This document shows, piece after piece, positions 1 to 5,113 of a stretch of DNA of 5,137 nt (its first letter is position 1; every line of letters starts with the position of its first letter). The position numbers and the translations under genes are program-made. Source of the DNA: Sphingomonas sp. (GTDB taxonomy: Bacteria; Pseudomonadota; Alphaproteobacteria; Sphingomonadales; Sphingomonadaceae); assembly GCA_021154945.1 (NCBI GenBank), contig JAJNQF010000290.1:1-5137 (forward strand). The letters are read 5' to 3'. The notes under the pieces are model-generated. The model searched no databases. It saw only the letters and a list, made by a program, of their open reading frames with translations, and was not told the origin of the DNA.

Positions 1-68
1 CCTGGACCCCCGCGTTCGCGAGGGAACAGGAAGGTTCGCGGGGGAACAGGTGGGGCCGCGAGCGGACG
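1..68. repeat. GC-rich intergenic repeat with 20-bp period, downstream of the hydrolase gene
   Basis: Two copies of a 17-base unit, GTTCGCGRGGGAACAGG, lie at 14-30 and 34-50. They differ at one base and have a 20-base period. The first copy also sits in a palindrome: CGCG (11-14) and CGCG (17-20) pair around TT, flanked by CCC/GGG and by CCTG (1-4) against CAGG (27-30). The element follows the stop codon of the minus-strand gene and could fold as a 3' hairpin of that transcript, but there is no T run, so a terminator role is only a guess. It resembles short dispersed GC-rich repeats of sphingomonad intergenic regions. The window edge may cut it. Confidence 0.5.
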
Positions 69-737
69 TTACGCCGCCAACGCCCGATCGCTCACGAACA
101 TATTCGTCGCCCGCTCATGCGCGAACGTGCTCGCCGGCCCATGCCCCGGAATGAAGCTCGTATCGCTCCCGAGCGGCCAGAGCTTCTCGACGATCGACTT
201 CACCAGCACCTGATGATTCCCCCCAGGCATGTCCGAACGCCCGACCGAACCCTGGAACAACACGTCCCCAACCTGTGCGAACTTCGACGGCGCGTGATGG
301 AAGATCACATGCCCCTCGGTATGCCCCGGCGTCTCGTACACATCGAGCACCAGATCGCCGACCGAGACCGTATCGCCCTCCACCAGCCACCGGTCCGGTT
401 CGAAATTCACGCCGGAAATCCCATATTTCGGCCCATCCTGATCAAGCCGCTGCAACCAGAAACGATCCGCCTCGTGCGGGCCCTCGATCGGCACGCCGAG
501 ATCGTTCGACAGCCGCTTCGCGCCGCCGGCATGGTCGATATGCCCATGCGTCAGCAGGATCTTCTCGACCGTGACCCCCGCCTGTTCGACCGCCGCCATG
601 ATCCGCGGCAGGTCGCCGCCGGGATCGATCACCGCGGCCTTCATCGTCGTCGTGCACCAGAGGATCGTGCAGTTCTGCTGGATCGGCGTGACCGGCACGA
701 TCGCGGCGCGCAGGGGCGGAGTGGCTGGATTTGTCAT
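69..737 (-). CDS. gloC: MBL-fold metallohydrolase, YcbL/GloC-type (glyoxalase II-like)
   Basis: This 222-residue protein is a cytoplasmic metallo-beta-lactamase-fold hydrolase. The zinc signature THGHIDHAGG spans residues 63-72 (H64, H66, D68, H69). Further metal ligands are H139 (ETPGHTEGH), D158 (GDVLFQGSVGRSD) and H199 (IPGHGPAST). The GDVLFxGSxGRxD and FIPGHGPxSTF blocks and the length are typical of the E. coli YcbL (GloC) group, which has type II glyoxalase activity (thioester hydrolysis of S-lactoylglutathione). It lacks the long C-terminal substrate-binding domain of classical GloB. The chosen start gives MTNPATPPLRAAIVPVTP, which leads straight into the conserved first strand. An in-frame ATG 23 codons upstream (806) would add a non-conserved tail reaching almost to the start of the divergent gene. 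The Shine-Dalgarno match is weak (GGGG two bases before ATG). The fold and family are secure; the physiological substrate is inferred. Confidence 0.9.
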   Translation of the reverse strand: MTNPATPPLRAAIVPVTPIQQNCTILWCTTTMKAAVIDPGGDLPRIMAAVEQAGVTVEKILLTHGHIDHAGGAKRLSNDLGVPIEGPHEADRFWLQRLDQDGPKYGISGVNFEPDRWLVEGDTVSVGDLVLDVYETPGHTEGHVIFHHAPSKFAQVGDVLFQGSVGRSDMPGGNHQVLVKSIVEKLWPLGSDTSFIPGHGPASTFAHERATNMFVSDRALAA

Positions 738-817
738 GGCCCCGAAATAGGATAGCGCATCGGTTGGAGCAATCGCCGCTTGCGGTGTACCCCATCGCCC
801 GTGCAACAGGGAAGGCG
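738..817. promoter_or_regulatory. Divergent intergenic region, probable back-to-back promoters
   Basis: These 80 bp separate the hydrolase gene (leftward) from pabB (rightward), so both promoters should lie here or slightly inside the genes. On the minus strand, TATCCT (749-754) or CTATTT (745-750, with TTGCTC 16 bases upstream) resembles a -10 box only 7-11 bases before the ATG at 737, which would give a leaderless or very short-leader transcript. On the plus strand, TTGGAG (764-769) with TGTACC (786-791) at 16 bases is a poor sigma-70-like pair. No operator was recognised. The region is certain to be intergenic; the individual boxes are weak. Confidence 0.35.
808..815 (+). promoter_or_regulatory. 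Ribosome binding site deciding the pabB start
   Basis: The purine run AGGGAAGG ends two bases before the ATG at 818, and its AGGGA core sits five bases before it. It favours 818 over the in-frame ATG at 731, which overlaps the start codon of the divergent gene and would add 29 residues with no family resemblance. Confidence 0.6.
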
Positions 818-2590
818 ATGTGGACTGCGCCCTTCGTTTTGCTCGATGATGCTCGTGAGGGGGGCGCTCCGGCGCGATTGTACCGCGACCCCGTCCGGAT
901 CGTCCGCGCCGATACGCTCGCCGAGGTGCGCCCGGCGCTCGATGCCCTTCGCGACGCCCGTGCGGAAGGGCTGCACGCCGCCGGATACCTCACCTACGAA
1001 GCCGGTGCCGCACTTTCCTCCAAGCCGGTCGACGTCCGCGCCGAAGGGCCGCTGCTCTGGTTCGGCCTGTTCGCCGAGTACCGAACGATAGCGCCCGAAG
1101 ACGTCGCCGCGCTGCTCCCCGCCCCCGCCGGCGCGTGGACCGGTGCACCCGAGCCCTTGATCGACCGCGAGACCTATGACGCGAGCCTGACACGCGTGCT
1201 CGACCTGATCGCGGCGGGCGACATTTATCAGGCGAACCTCACCTTCGCCGCCAGCGTGCCGTTCGTCGGCGACCCGCTCGCGCTCTACGCCCGGCTGCGG
1301 CAGCAGGCCAAGGCAGGATATGGCGCGCTGATCGACACGGGCGAGACGCGCTTCCTGTCGCTGTCGCCCGAACTCTTCTTCGCGCTCGACGGCGACACGC
1401 TCACCTGCCGCCCGATGAAGGGCACCGCGCAACGAGGCGACACGCCCGAAGCCGATCGCGCACTCGCCGATGCCCTCGCCGCCGACCCCAAGCAACGCGC
1501 CGAAAACCTCATGATCGTAGACCTGATGCGCAACGACCTGTCGCGTGTCGCCACCCACGTCGCGGTCCCCGACCTGTTCACCGTCGAGACCTATCCGACC
1601 GTCCACCAGATGACCTCGACCGTCACCGCGACGCTCAGAGCCGACTGCGACGCGGTCGACGTGCTGACCGCGCTGTTCCCCTGTGGATCGATCACCGGCG
1701 CGCCGAAGCAGCGTGCGATGGAGGTCATCGCCGAGGTCGAGCACGCGCGCACTCGCGGCATCTACACCGGTTCGATCGGCCGGTTCGACGCGAACGGCGA
1801 CGCGATCTTCAACGTCGCGATCCGGACGCTGGCGGTCCGCGATGACACGGCGACGATGAGCCTCGGCTCGGGGATCGTCGCCGACAGTGCGGCGGATGCG
1901 GAATGGGACGAATGCCATGCGAAAGGCGCGTTCGTCACCGCCGGCCAACGCCGCTTCGACCTGATCGAGACGATGGCGTTCGATCCCGACGACGGGCTCC
2001 TCCGCCTCGAAGCGCATCTCGCGCGGATGAAGGCGAGCGCCCAGGCCCTTGGGTTCACCTTCGACCGCCACACCGCACGCAACGAACTCCAGGCGGCGAC
2101 CTTCCGGTTGCGCGGGCCCCGTCGCATCCGTCTGTTGCTCAGCCCCTCGGGCGCGATCGCCATCGAGGCGGCACCGCTCCCACAGTCGCCCGCGCAGGCC
2201 ACCGTCGCGATCGTGCCGCTGCCCGTGCCCGGCACCGACTTCCGCCTCCGCCACAAGACGTCCGCGCGTGCCTTCTACGACGATGCGCGCAAGGCGGCGG
2301 GGACGTTTGAGGTCGTGTTCGAGGATGCCGACGGTTTCCTCACCGAAGGCAGCTTTACGTCATTATTCGTGAGGCGAGGCGCGACCCTCATGACGCCGCC
2401 GCTACGGCCCAGTCAGTTTTCGGGCCTGCTTCCCGGCATCCTCCGCGCCGAACTGCTCGAATCGGGTCGCGCGATCGAGGCACCGGTGACCCGGGCCGAC
2501 CTCGCCAATGGTTTCTTCATCGGAAATGCAGTTCGTGGCCTCATTCCGGCGATCGTTACGGTTGCGAATTCGGCCAAGCGGAGCGTATAG
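818..2590 (+). CDS. pabB: Bifunctional aminodeoxychorismate synthase component I / 4-amino-4-deoxychorismate lyase (PabB-PabC fusion)
   Basis: This 590-residue cytoplasmic enzyme belongs to folate synthesis. The N-terminal part (about 1-377) is a chorismate-binding component I: GDIYQANLT (134-142), RPMKGTAQRG, ENLMIVDLMRNDLSR (from E229) and PCGSITGAPK (288-297). Lys201 in PMKGT marks PabB rather than TrpE, which usually has Ala there; in E. coli PabB this lysine forms a covalent intermediate with chorismate. The C-terminal part (about 380-590) is a class IV PLP aminotransferase fold acting as PabC lyase: LIETM (382-386), Lys480 in RHKTSAR as the likely PLP lysine, TEGS (509-512), SGLLPGILR and GNAVRGLIPA. 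Together the two halves would convert chorismate to 4-aminobenzoate, using ammonia from a PabA glutaminase that is not in this window. The component I half is short compared with stand-alone PabB (about 450 residues), as expected for fused forms. The fusion is intact, with no frameshift. Confidence 0.93.
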   Translation: MWTAPFVLLDDAREGGAPARLYRDPVRIVRADTLAEVRPALDALRDARAEGLHAAGYLTYEAGAALSSKPVDVRAEGPLLWFGLFAEYRTIAPEDVAALLPAPAGAWTGAPEPLIDRETYDASLTRVLDLIAAGDIYQANLTFAASVPFVGDPLALYARLRQQAKAGYGALIDTGETRFLSLSPELFFALDGDTLTCRPMKGTAQRGDTPEADRALADALAADPKQRAENLMIVDLMRNDLSRVATHVAVPDLFTVETYPTVHQMTSTVTATLRADCDAVDVLTALFPCGSITGAPKQRAMEVIAEVEHARTRGIYTGSIGRFDANGDAIFNVAIRTLAVRDDTATMSLGSGIVADSAADAEWDECHAKGAFVTAGQRRFDLIETMAFDPDDGLLRLEAHLARMKASAQALGFTFDRHTARNELQAATFRLRGPRRIRLLLSPSGAIAIEAAPLPQSPAQATVAIVPLPVPGTDFRLRHKTSARAFYDDARKAAGTFEVVFEDADGFLTEGSFTSLFVRRGATLMTPPLRPSQFSGLLPGILRAELLESGRAIEAPVTRADLANGFFIGNAVRGLIPAIVTVANSAKRSV

Positions 2591-2591
2591 C
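2562..2591 (+). promoter_or_regulatory. Candidate sigma-70-type promoter for the aminotransferase gene
   Basis: TTGCGA (2562-2567) and TATAGC (2586-2591) are separated by 18 bases, each matching four of six consensus positions. The -10 box overlaps the pabB stop codon. Transcription would start near 2598 and give a leader of about 40 bases. This would let the aminotransferase be expressed apart from pabB, although read-through is also likely because no terminator separates them. Confidence 0.35.
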
Positions 2592-2601
2592 GCCCGCGAA
2601 T

Positions 2602-2634
2602 TCCGCAGGCGTACTGCGGACAACCGCAAAGGTT
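2602..2634 (+). promoter_or_regulatory. Leader hairpins and ribosome binding site of the aminotransferase gene
   Basis: The gap after pabB holds a hairpin TCCGCA/TGCGGA (2602-2607 and 2615-2620, 7-base loop) and a small one, AACC/GGTT (2622-2625 and 2631-2634). The Shine-Dalgarno AAAGG (2628-2632) lies seven bases before the ATG at 2640 and decides that start. Its last two bases are in the small hairpin, which is too weak to claim regulation. Confidence 0.45.
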
Positions 2635-2639
2635 ACACC

Positions 2640-3839
2640 ATGCACGCATCCGCCGCGCTCGGCCGCATCAGCCCCTCGCCGACGCTCGCGATCACGTCGC
2701 GCGTTCTCGAACTGAAGCGCGCAGGCGTCGACGTGATCGGCCTGGGTGCCGGCGAACCCGATTTCGACACGCCGGATTTCGTGAAGGAAGCCGCGATCCA
2801 GGCGATCCGCGACGGCAAGACCAAATACACCAACGTTGACGGCACGATCGAACTGAAGCAGGCGATCGCCGCCAAGTTCGCGCGCGACAACAATCTCACC
2901 TACACCACCGACCAGATCAGCGTGAACGTCGGCGGCAAGCACACTTTGTTCAACGCGATGGTCGCGACGATCGATCCGGGCGACGAGGTCGTCATCCCCG
3001 CACCGTACTGGGTCAGCTATCCCGACGTCGTGCAGTTCGCGGGCGGCGTGCCGGTGATCGTCAAGGCGGGTCCCGAGGTCGGCTACAAGCTCGATCCCGC
3101 CGCGCTCGATGTGGCGATCACGCCGAAGACCAAATGGGTGATCCTCAACTCGCCGTCGAACCCGACCGGGGCCGGCTACACGATCGACGAGCTGAAGGCG
3201 CTCGGCGCGGTGCTCGCGAAGCACCCGCACGTCTGGATCTTCGCCGACGATATGTACGAGCACATCGTCTATGACGGCTTCAAGTTCGCGACGATCGCCG
3301 AGGCCTGCCCCGAGCTGTTCGAGCGCACGCTGACCGTCAACGGCTGCTCGAAGGCCTATGCCATGACCGGCTGGCGGATCGGCTATGCGGGCGGCGCAGC
3401 GTGGCTGATCAAGGCGATGGCCAAGCTCCAGTCGCAGTCGACCTCGAACCCGTGCTCGATCGCGCAGGCGGCGGCGGTGGCGGCGCTGAACGGCGACCAG
3501 TCGTTCCTCGCCGAGCGCAACACCGCGTTCCAGGGCCGTCGCGATCTGGTCGTGGCGATGCTCAACGAGATCGACGGCATGCACTGCCCGACGCCGGAGG
3601 GTGCGTTCTACGTGTACCCGTCGTTCGCCGAGCTGATCGGCAAGACGACGCCGAACGGCCGCCTGATCGACACCGACGAGGCGATGGTCGGCTATCTGCT
3701 CGACGACGCCAAGGTGGCGGTGGTGCAGGGCGCCGCGTTCGGTCTCTCGCCGGCGTTCAGGATCAGCTATGCGACGTCGGACGCGCTGCTCCGCGAGGCG
3801 TGCACGCGAATCCAGACGGCCTGCGCCGCGCTGAAGTAA
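2640..3839 (+). CDS. aspB: Class I pyridoxal-phosphate aminotransferase, 1-beta aspartate aminotransferase group
   Basis: This 399-residue protein has the length and motifs of the 1-beta aspartate aminotransferases (Thermus and Rhizobium type). It would interconvert aspartate and 2-oxoglutarate with oxaloacetate and glutamate in the cytoplasm. Visible features are GLGAGEPDFDTPDF near the N-terminus, PAPYWVSYPD, NSPSNPTGAGY (170-180, substrate and cofactor binding), ADDMYEHIVYDG with D203 for the pyridine nitrogen and Y206, SKAYAMTGWRIGY with PLP lysine K238, and FRISYATS with R374 for the substrate carboxylate. The start at 2640 has a good Shine-Dalgarno sequence and gives the usual N-terminus; the frame is open 44 codons further upstream but overlaps pabB. 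Some members also transaminate prephenate to arogenate. Residue 11, aligned with Lys12 of the Thermus enzyme, is Ser here, which argues against that activity. The family is secure; exact substrate range is inferred. Confidence 0.92.
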   Translation: MHASAALGRISPSPTLAITSRVLELKRAGVDVIGLGAGEPDFDTPDFVKEAAIQAIRDGKTKYTNVDGTIELKQAIAAKFARDNNLTYTTDQISVNVGGKHTLFNAMVATIDPGDEVVIPAPYWVSYPDVVQFAGGVPVIVKAGPEVGYKLDPAALDVAITPKTKWVILNSPSNPTGAGYTIDELKALGAVLAKHPHVWIFADDMYEHIVYDGFKFATIAEACPELFERTLTVNGCSKAYAMTGWRIGYAGGAAWLIKAMAKLQSQSTSNPCSIAQAAAVAALNGDQSFLAERNTAFQGRRDLVVAMLNEIDGMHCPTPEGAFYVYPSFAELIGKTTPNGRLIDTDEAMVGYLLDDAKVAVVQGAAFGLSPAFRISYATSDALLREACTRIQTACAALK

Positions 3840-3845
3840 CTACTT

Positions 3846-3965
3846 GATCCTCCCCCGCCAGGGGGAGGTGGCGCGAAGCGACGGAGGGGGCGGTAAGGGT
3901 AACCGCTGCCCCGTGTCCTCCCCCTCCGTCACCTTCAGTGACACCTCCCCCTTGCGGGGAGGATC
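3846..3965. repeat. 120-bp imperfect palindromic intergenic element (sphingomonad-type)
   Basis: The element begins and ends with GATC and is symmetric around 3905/3906. The outer arms (3846-3870 and 3941-3965) are inverted copies differing by one gap and about one mismatch. Each arm is itself a hairpin: CCTCCCCC/GGGGGAGG (3849-3856 and 3861-3868) and CCTCCCC/GGGGAGG (3944-3950 and 3956-3962). Inside, GACGGAGGGGG (3880-3890) pairs perfectly with 3920-3930, GAAG (3875-3878) with CTTC (3933-3936), and GCGGT/ACCGC (3890-3894 and 3902-3906) caps the centre. It starts six bases after the aminotransferase stop and may limit read-through, though no T run follows. From memory, this sequence type is dispersed in many copies in Sphingomonadales genomes. 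It has no coding content. Confidence 0.85.
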
Positions 3966-4181
3966 GTAAGGTTCGGGCAACATTCGAGACACACGGCGAC
4001 ATCTCCTGGCAATCCTGCTGGGGGATTCCTGCTGCACGATGAACGCATCGGCCACGGCGCGTTAATCGAGAGTTTCTAAAAACGACATTGTGGTTGGCCG
4101 GCATCTCTACGACATGCCGGTACGTAGCTGACACCAACCCACCCGGTCGGTGTCGTCACTTGGTTTCATTGGGATCGCATC
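3966..4181. other. Gene-free region between the palindrome and the small ORF
   Basis: Together with the palindrome, this makes a 342-bp stretch without a convincing gene. It is less GC-rich than its surroundings around 4060-4090 (TTAATC, TTTCTAAAAA), where a promoter for the small ORF and msrA is expected, but I could not find a well-spaced -35/-10 pair. The left part has only a weak hairpin, AATCC/GGATT (4011-4015 and 4023-4027). The right part carries the two hairpins listed separately. Minus-strand open frames across it are discussed under rejected items. Confidence 0.5.
4092..4154 (+). other. Structured segment upstream of the small ORF (two hairpins, alternative pairing)
   Basis: Hairpin A pairs CCGGCAT (4098-4104) with ATGCCGG (4114-4120) around a 9-base loop. 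Hairpin B pairs GACACC (4130-4135) with GGTGTC (4149-4154). A third pairing, GGTTGG (4092-4097) with CCAACC (4134-4139), encloses hairpin A and overlaps the left arm of B, so it excludes B. The segment ends 27 bases before the ATG at 4182. It could be a leader element of the transcript, a small RNA or chance symmetry; it matches no riboswitch class I can recognise. Confidence 0.35.
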
Positions 4182-4328
4182 ATGCGCAGTATCGTAAAGT
4201 CGAGTTTCTTCTGGCAGTTTAGCGGCGGTTTCGTGCTGGGTGCGATCGGCTTGCTCGCGCTTCAGCCCGCCGAGGCGCGCCAGACCTTCGCCAGCCATTT
4301 CGAACACAGCGCGCCCGCCACGCGCTAA
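4182..4328 (+). CDS. Small single-pass membrane or exported protein, 48 residues, function unknown
   Basis: I do not recognise this ORF. It encodes 48 residues beginning MRSIVKSSFFWQFSGGFVLG. Basic residues R2 and K6 precede a hydrophobic stretch (about 13-27) and then QPAEAR, where A30-E31-A32 fits a signal peptidase I site. It is therefore either a short exported peptide of about 16 residues or a small membrane-anchored protein with a tail rich in His, Ala and Ser. GGGA (4171-4174), seven bases before the ATG, is a plausible Shine-Dalgarno. It ends 49 bases before msrA on the same strand and in a different frame, so it is not a simple N-terminal extension of MsrA; the two may share a transcript. 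The membrane-like pattern, the Shine-Dalgarno and the position support a real gene, but the short length leaves chance possible. Confidence 0.55.
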   Translation: MRSIVKSSFFWQFSGGFVLGAIGLLALQPAEARQTFASHFEHSAPATR

Positions 4329-4366
4329 TCTTACGCGCGTCTTGGCGAATGATCGCGGCAACCCCA

Positions 4367-4376
4367 TGTATATACA
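4367..4376. promoter_or_regulatory. AT-rich palindrome TGTATATACA at the msrA start
   Basis: A perfect 10-base palindrome lies between the two possible msrA start codons (4366 and 4378), in otherwise GC-rich DNA. It could keep the start region unpaired in the mRNA, which would matter because no Shine-Dalgarno is visible before either ATG, or it could be a protein binding site. I know of no regulator that it matches. Confidence 0.25.
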
Positions 4377-4377
4377 C

Positions 4378-5037
4378 ATGAAAAAGCCGATCCTCGCCAC
4401 GCTCGCCGCTGTCGGTATCGCCGGTGCGTTCATGTCCACCGGCACCGCGCAGGGCGCCCGCGCCGTCGTCATCCCCGCCGTCAAGACAGACCTTCCCGCG
4501 ACACCCGGTATCCAGACCGCGGTGCTTGCTGGCGGTTGCTTCTGGACGATGGAGGCGGTGTTCGAGCATGTGAAGGGCGTGAAGGCCGTGACGACCGGTT
4601 ATGCCGGCGGGACCAAGGCGACCGCGACCTACGATCAGGTGTCGGCCGAGACGACTCGTCATGCCGAGGCGATCAAGATTGCCTACGACCCGCGCATCGT
4701 CAGCTACGGGACGCTGCTCCGCGTGTATTTCTCGATCGCGCATGATCCGACGACCTTGAATCGTCAGGGCCCGGACAGCGGCCCCAGCTATCGCTCGGCG
4801 ATTTTCCCGCAGTCGCCGGCGCAGGCTCAGGTGGCGCGCGCCTACATCGCGCAACTCGGCGCGACGCGCGCGTTCTCCGGGCCGATCGTGACGAAGCTGG
4901 AGACGGGGACGTTCTATCCGGCCGAGGCGTATCATCAGAATTTCTACGACCGGAACCCGACGCATCCGTACATCGTGATGTGGGACAAGCCGAAGGTGGC
5001 TGCGTTCAGGGCCGCGTTTCCGACTATCTCTAACTGA
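4378..5037 (+). CDS. msrA: Exported peptide-methionine (S)-S-oxide reductase MsrA
   Basis: MsrA reduces the S-epimer of methionine sulfoxide in proteins. The 219-residue product begins MKKPILATLAAVGIAGAF, a Sec-type signal peptide with possible cleavage after AQG (26) or ARA (29), so it should act in the periplasm. Catalytic residues are visible: C54 in GGCFW (52-56), Y85, E97 in RHAEA, and D133 and Y138 in DSGPSYRS. The C-terminal block AEAYHQNFY is also typical. C54 is the only cysteine, so there is no resolving cysteine and an outside reductant must regenerate the enzyme. Position 57, after GCFW, is Thr where many MsrAs have Gly or Cys. The start at 4378 gives a clean signal peptide; ATG 4366 (adding MYIH) is equally possible, and neither has a good Shine-Dalgarno. 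The open frame upstream to 4240 is Arg/Pro-rich, overlaps the small ORF and is not MsrA-like. Confidence 0.9.
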   Translation: MKKPILATLAAVGIAGAFMSTGTAQGARAVVIPAVKTDLPATPGIQTAVLAGGCFWTMEAVFEHVKGVKAVTTGYAGGTKATATYDQVSAETTRHAEAIKIAYDPRIVSYGTLLRVYFSIAHDPTTLNRQGPDSGPSYRSAIFPQSPAQAQVARAYIAQLGATRAFSGPIVTKLETGTFYPAEAYHQNFYDRNPTHPYIVMWDKPKVAAFRAAFPTISN

Positions 5038-5040
5038 GGC

Positions 5041-5059
5041 ACTGCGTTTCGGGCGCAGT
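5041..5059 (+). terminator. Hairpin just after msrA, possible transcript end
   Basis: ACTGCG (5041-5046) pairs perfectly with CGCAGT (5054-5059) around a 7-base loop, starting three bases after the msrA stop. No T run follows, so intrinsic termination is uncertain; it may stabilise the 3' end or act with the next hairpin. Confidence 0.35.
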
Positions 5060-5066
5060 ACCACCA

Positions 5067-5094
5067 CCCCGGCGGAGGCCGGGGCCCAATTGGG
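5067..5094. repeat. Second sphingomonad-type palindromic repeat
   Basis: CCCCGGC (5067-5073) pairs with GCCGGGG (5078-5084) around GGAG, followed at once by the perfect palindrome CCCAATTGGG (5085-5094). From memory, the block from CCACCCCGG to GGGGCCCA is a dispersed intergenic repeat of Sphingomonadales, distinct from the one after the aminotransferase gene. It may also help end the msrA transcript. Confidence 0.6.
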
Positions 5095-5101
5095 AGCGGC
5101 A

Positions 5102-5107
5102 TATAAC
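5102..5107 (+). promoter_or_regulatory. Candidate -10 box before the right-edge gene
   Basis: TATAAC matches five of six bases of the sigma-70 -10 consensus. No matching -35 is seen at 16-18 bases, where the repeat hairpin lies. It sits six bases before the ATG at 5114, so a promoter here would give a leaderless or near-leaderless transcript. Confidence 0.25.
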
Positions 5108-5113
5108 GAAGGC

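Noticed and set aside
117..755. A 212-codon open frame on the plus strand opposite the hydrolase
   Set aside because: It is the antisense shadow of a gene with all its metal ligands, is extremely rich in Arg, His and Pro, and has no domain.
734..2254. A 506-codon open frame on the minus strand opposite pabB
   Set aside because: It is antisense to a gene with clear catalytic motifs, its translation is rich in Arg, Gly and Val with no recognisable domain, and long antisense frames are common in GC-rich genes.
2556..3584. A 342-codon open frame on the minus strand opposite the aminotransferase
   Set aside because: It has the same GC-driven antisense character, is Arg- and Asp-rich and low in complexity, and shows no family motif.
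3846..3965. CRISPR array or tandem repeat array
   Set aside because: The repetition is an inverted, single symmetric unit and not direct repeats separated by unique spacers.
3840..4055. A 71-codon minus-strand frame through the palindrome
   Set aside because: Most of its translation (PPRKGEVSL, LPPPPSLRATSPWRGR) comes from the palindromic repeat. Such frames recur as spurious annotations wherever this element occurs.
3763..4137. A 124-codon minus-strand frame across the aminotransferase end and the palindrome
   Set aside because: It runs antisense into the aminotransferase and through the repeat, with no recognisable domain or convincing start.
3966..4378. EcfG-type (general stress sigma factor) promoter, GGAAC then CGTT, upstream of the small ORF or msrA
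   Set aside because: This was a reasonable expectation for an oxidative-damage repair gene, but no GGAAC motif is present on the plus strand in this stretch.
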